A stretch of 7,093 nucleotides of DNA from Kiritimatiellia bacterium (GTDB lineage: Bacteria; Verrucomicrobiota; Kiritimatiellia; SLAD01): NCBI GenBank assembly GCA_007134175.1, contig SLLF01000230.1, positions 1-7,093 on the forward strand, written 5' to 3'. Numbering within the stretch: the first letter of the stretch is position 1; each line of letters opens with the position of its first letter. The notes under the pieces were generated by a model, which was not told where the DNA came from, did no database searches, and was given only the letters and a program-made list of their open reading frames with translations. The translations under genes and the position numbers were made by a program. This document shows positions 6,825-7,093 of the stretch, one piece after another.

Positions 6825-6869
6825 GTGCACTAACCCTGAATAGGTGATTGTGTTTTTCGGCTTTCATGT

Positions 6870-6900
6870 CCGGGTGGTTCCGTGCTTATAGCGGGCCCGG
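6870..6900 (+). other. Possible RNA hairpin in the leader of the lysine-rich protein gene
   Basis: CCGGG (6870-6874) pairs with CCCGG (6896-6900), and inside it CCGT (6880-6883) pairs with GCGG (6891-6894) using one G:U pair. The structure would lie in the 5' leader, about 50 bases before the start codon. I do not recognise it as any known riboswitch or leader family. The rest of 6725-6948 shows nothing gene-like. Confidence 0.25.
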
Positions 6901-6948
6901 CTGTGGTGAAACCTCACACGAGGAAAACCGAAGGGAGGGGAGAAGAAG

Positions 6949-7093
6949 ATGGCAGCAAAGAAAAAGGTAGCGAAGAAGAAGGTAGCCAAGAAGGCACCGG
7001 CCAAGAAGAAGGTAGCCAAGAAGGCACCGGCCAAGAAGAAGGTAGCCAAGAAGGCACCGGCCAAGAAGAAGGTAGCCAAGAAGGCACCGGCCA
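6949..7093 (+). CDS. Lysine/alanine-rich histone H1-like protein, partial (3' end outside window)
   Basis: The reading frame is open from ATG 6949 to the window end, 48 codons plus one base, so only the N-terminus is seen. After MAAKKKVA the protein repeats [10 protein letters not shown]; only Lys, Ala, Val and Pro occur after Met1. A strong ribosome-binding site, GGAGG at 6934-6938, sits 10 bases upstream. Such tails resemble the C-terminal domain of histone H1, chlamydial Hc1/Hc2 and bacterial AlgP-like proteins, which bind and condense DNA non-specifically. They also occur as basic tails on other domains, for example DksA/TraR-like zinc-finger proteins or SWIB-domain proteins, and the missing C-terminus decides which. 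Lys codons are mostly AAG (all but codon 5). The minus-strand reading of this stretch is only the antisense of the repeat. Confidence 0.85.
   Translation, partial: MAAKKKVAKKKVAKKAPAKKKVAKKAPAKKKVAKKAPAKKKVAKKAPA
6973..7092 (+). repeat. Four identical 30-bp tandem repeats encoding [10 protein letters not shown]
   Basis: Units at 6973-7002, 7003-7032, 7033-7062 and 7063-7092 are identical at every base, including synonymous positions. The array probably continues past the window, since base 7093 is the A that would start a fifth unit. A diverged partial unit (AAG AAA AAG GTA GCG) precedes it at 6958-6972. The unit is ten codons, so gain or loss of units keeps the frame. Confidence 0.97.

Noticed and set aside
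6825..6856. Hairpin CACTA...TAGGTG followed by a T run, considered as the gmk terminator
   Set aside because: The stem is five pairs with a bulge and it is separated from the T run by several bases; it also lies after the next promoter candidate.
6864..7079. Minus-strand frame encoding phenylalanine-rich ATFFLAGAF repeats
   Set aside because: It is the exact antisense of the [10 protein letters not shown] repeat, and the plus-strand frame has the ribosome site and start.
6973..7092. Tandem repeats considered as a CRISPR array
   Set aside because: The units abut with no spacers and encode a continuous in-frame basic protein.

Overview
The window is bacterial chromosomal DNA of fairly high G+C. 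It carries ordinary sigma70-type promoters, an initiator tRNA, an ArsR-type metalloregulator with a permease, tryptophan-pathway genes, a yicC-gmk pair and the start of a very lysine-rich, histone H1-like protein. The sequence does not fix the lineage. The combination of yicC-gmk, a secreted phosphodiesterase and a KKAPAKK-type basic protein would suit a Gram-negative bacterium, perhaps of the PVC/Kiritimatiellota type, but that is a weak inference.

Layout. Positions 1-167 (minus strand) hold a complete initiator tRNA-Met unit: promoter with an A/T-rich UP-like tract, tRNA with encoded CCA, and a strong intrinsic terminator. Positions 261-1989 (plus strand) hold an arsR-family repressor and a COG0701/ArsP-type permease, two nucleotides apart, behind a perfect 26-bp palindrome that overlaps the predicted promoter and the ribosome-binding site. 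Positions 2022-3311 (minus strand) hold a secreted ectonucleotide pyrophosphatase/phosphodiesterase-family enzyme, converging on the permease. A 92-bp divergent intergenic region separates it from a tightly packed plus-strand operon, trpF-trpB-yicC-gmk (3404-6724), in which every junction overlaps (19, 4 and 4 bp). After a 224-bp, partly AT-rich intergenic region with its own promoter candidate comes a gene running off the window end, which encodes [10 protein letters not shown] repeats from four identical 30-bp units.

How the genes work together. ArsR and the permease form a likely self-regulated metalloid-resistance cassette. TrpF and TrpB catalyse two steps of tryptophan synthesis; trpA is not next to them. 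YicC (RNA-processing family) and Gmk (GMP to GDP) are a commonly linked pair, here fused to the trp genes by stop/start overlaps. The basic protein is probably nucleic-acid binding.

I see no CRISPR array, transposon, prophage or clearly new multi-gene system. The most interesting points are the arsR palindrome layout, three promoter candidates that place transcription starts almost on the start codons, the identical tandem repeats of the histone-like gene, and the trpF-trpB-yicC-gmk coupling without trpA.
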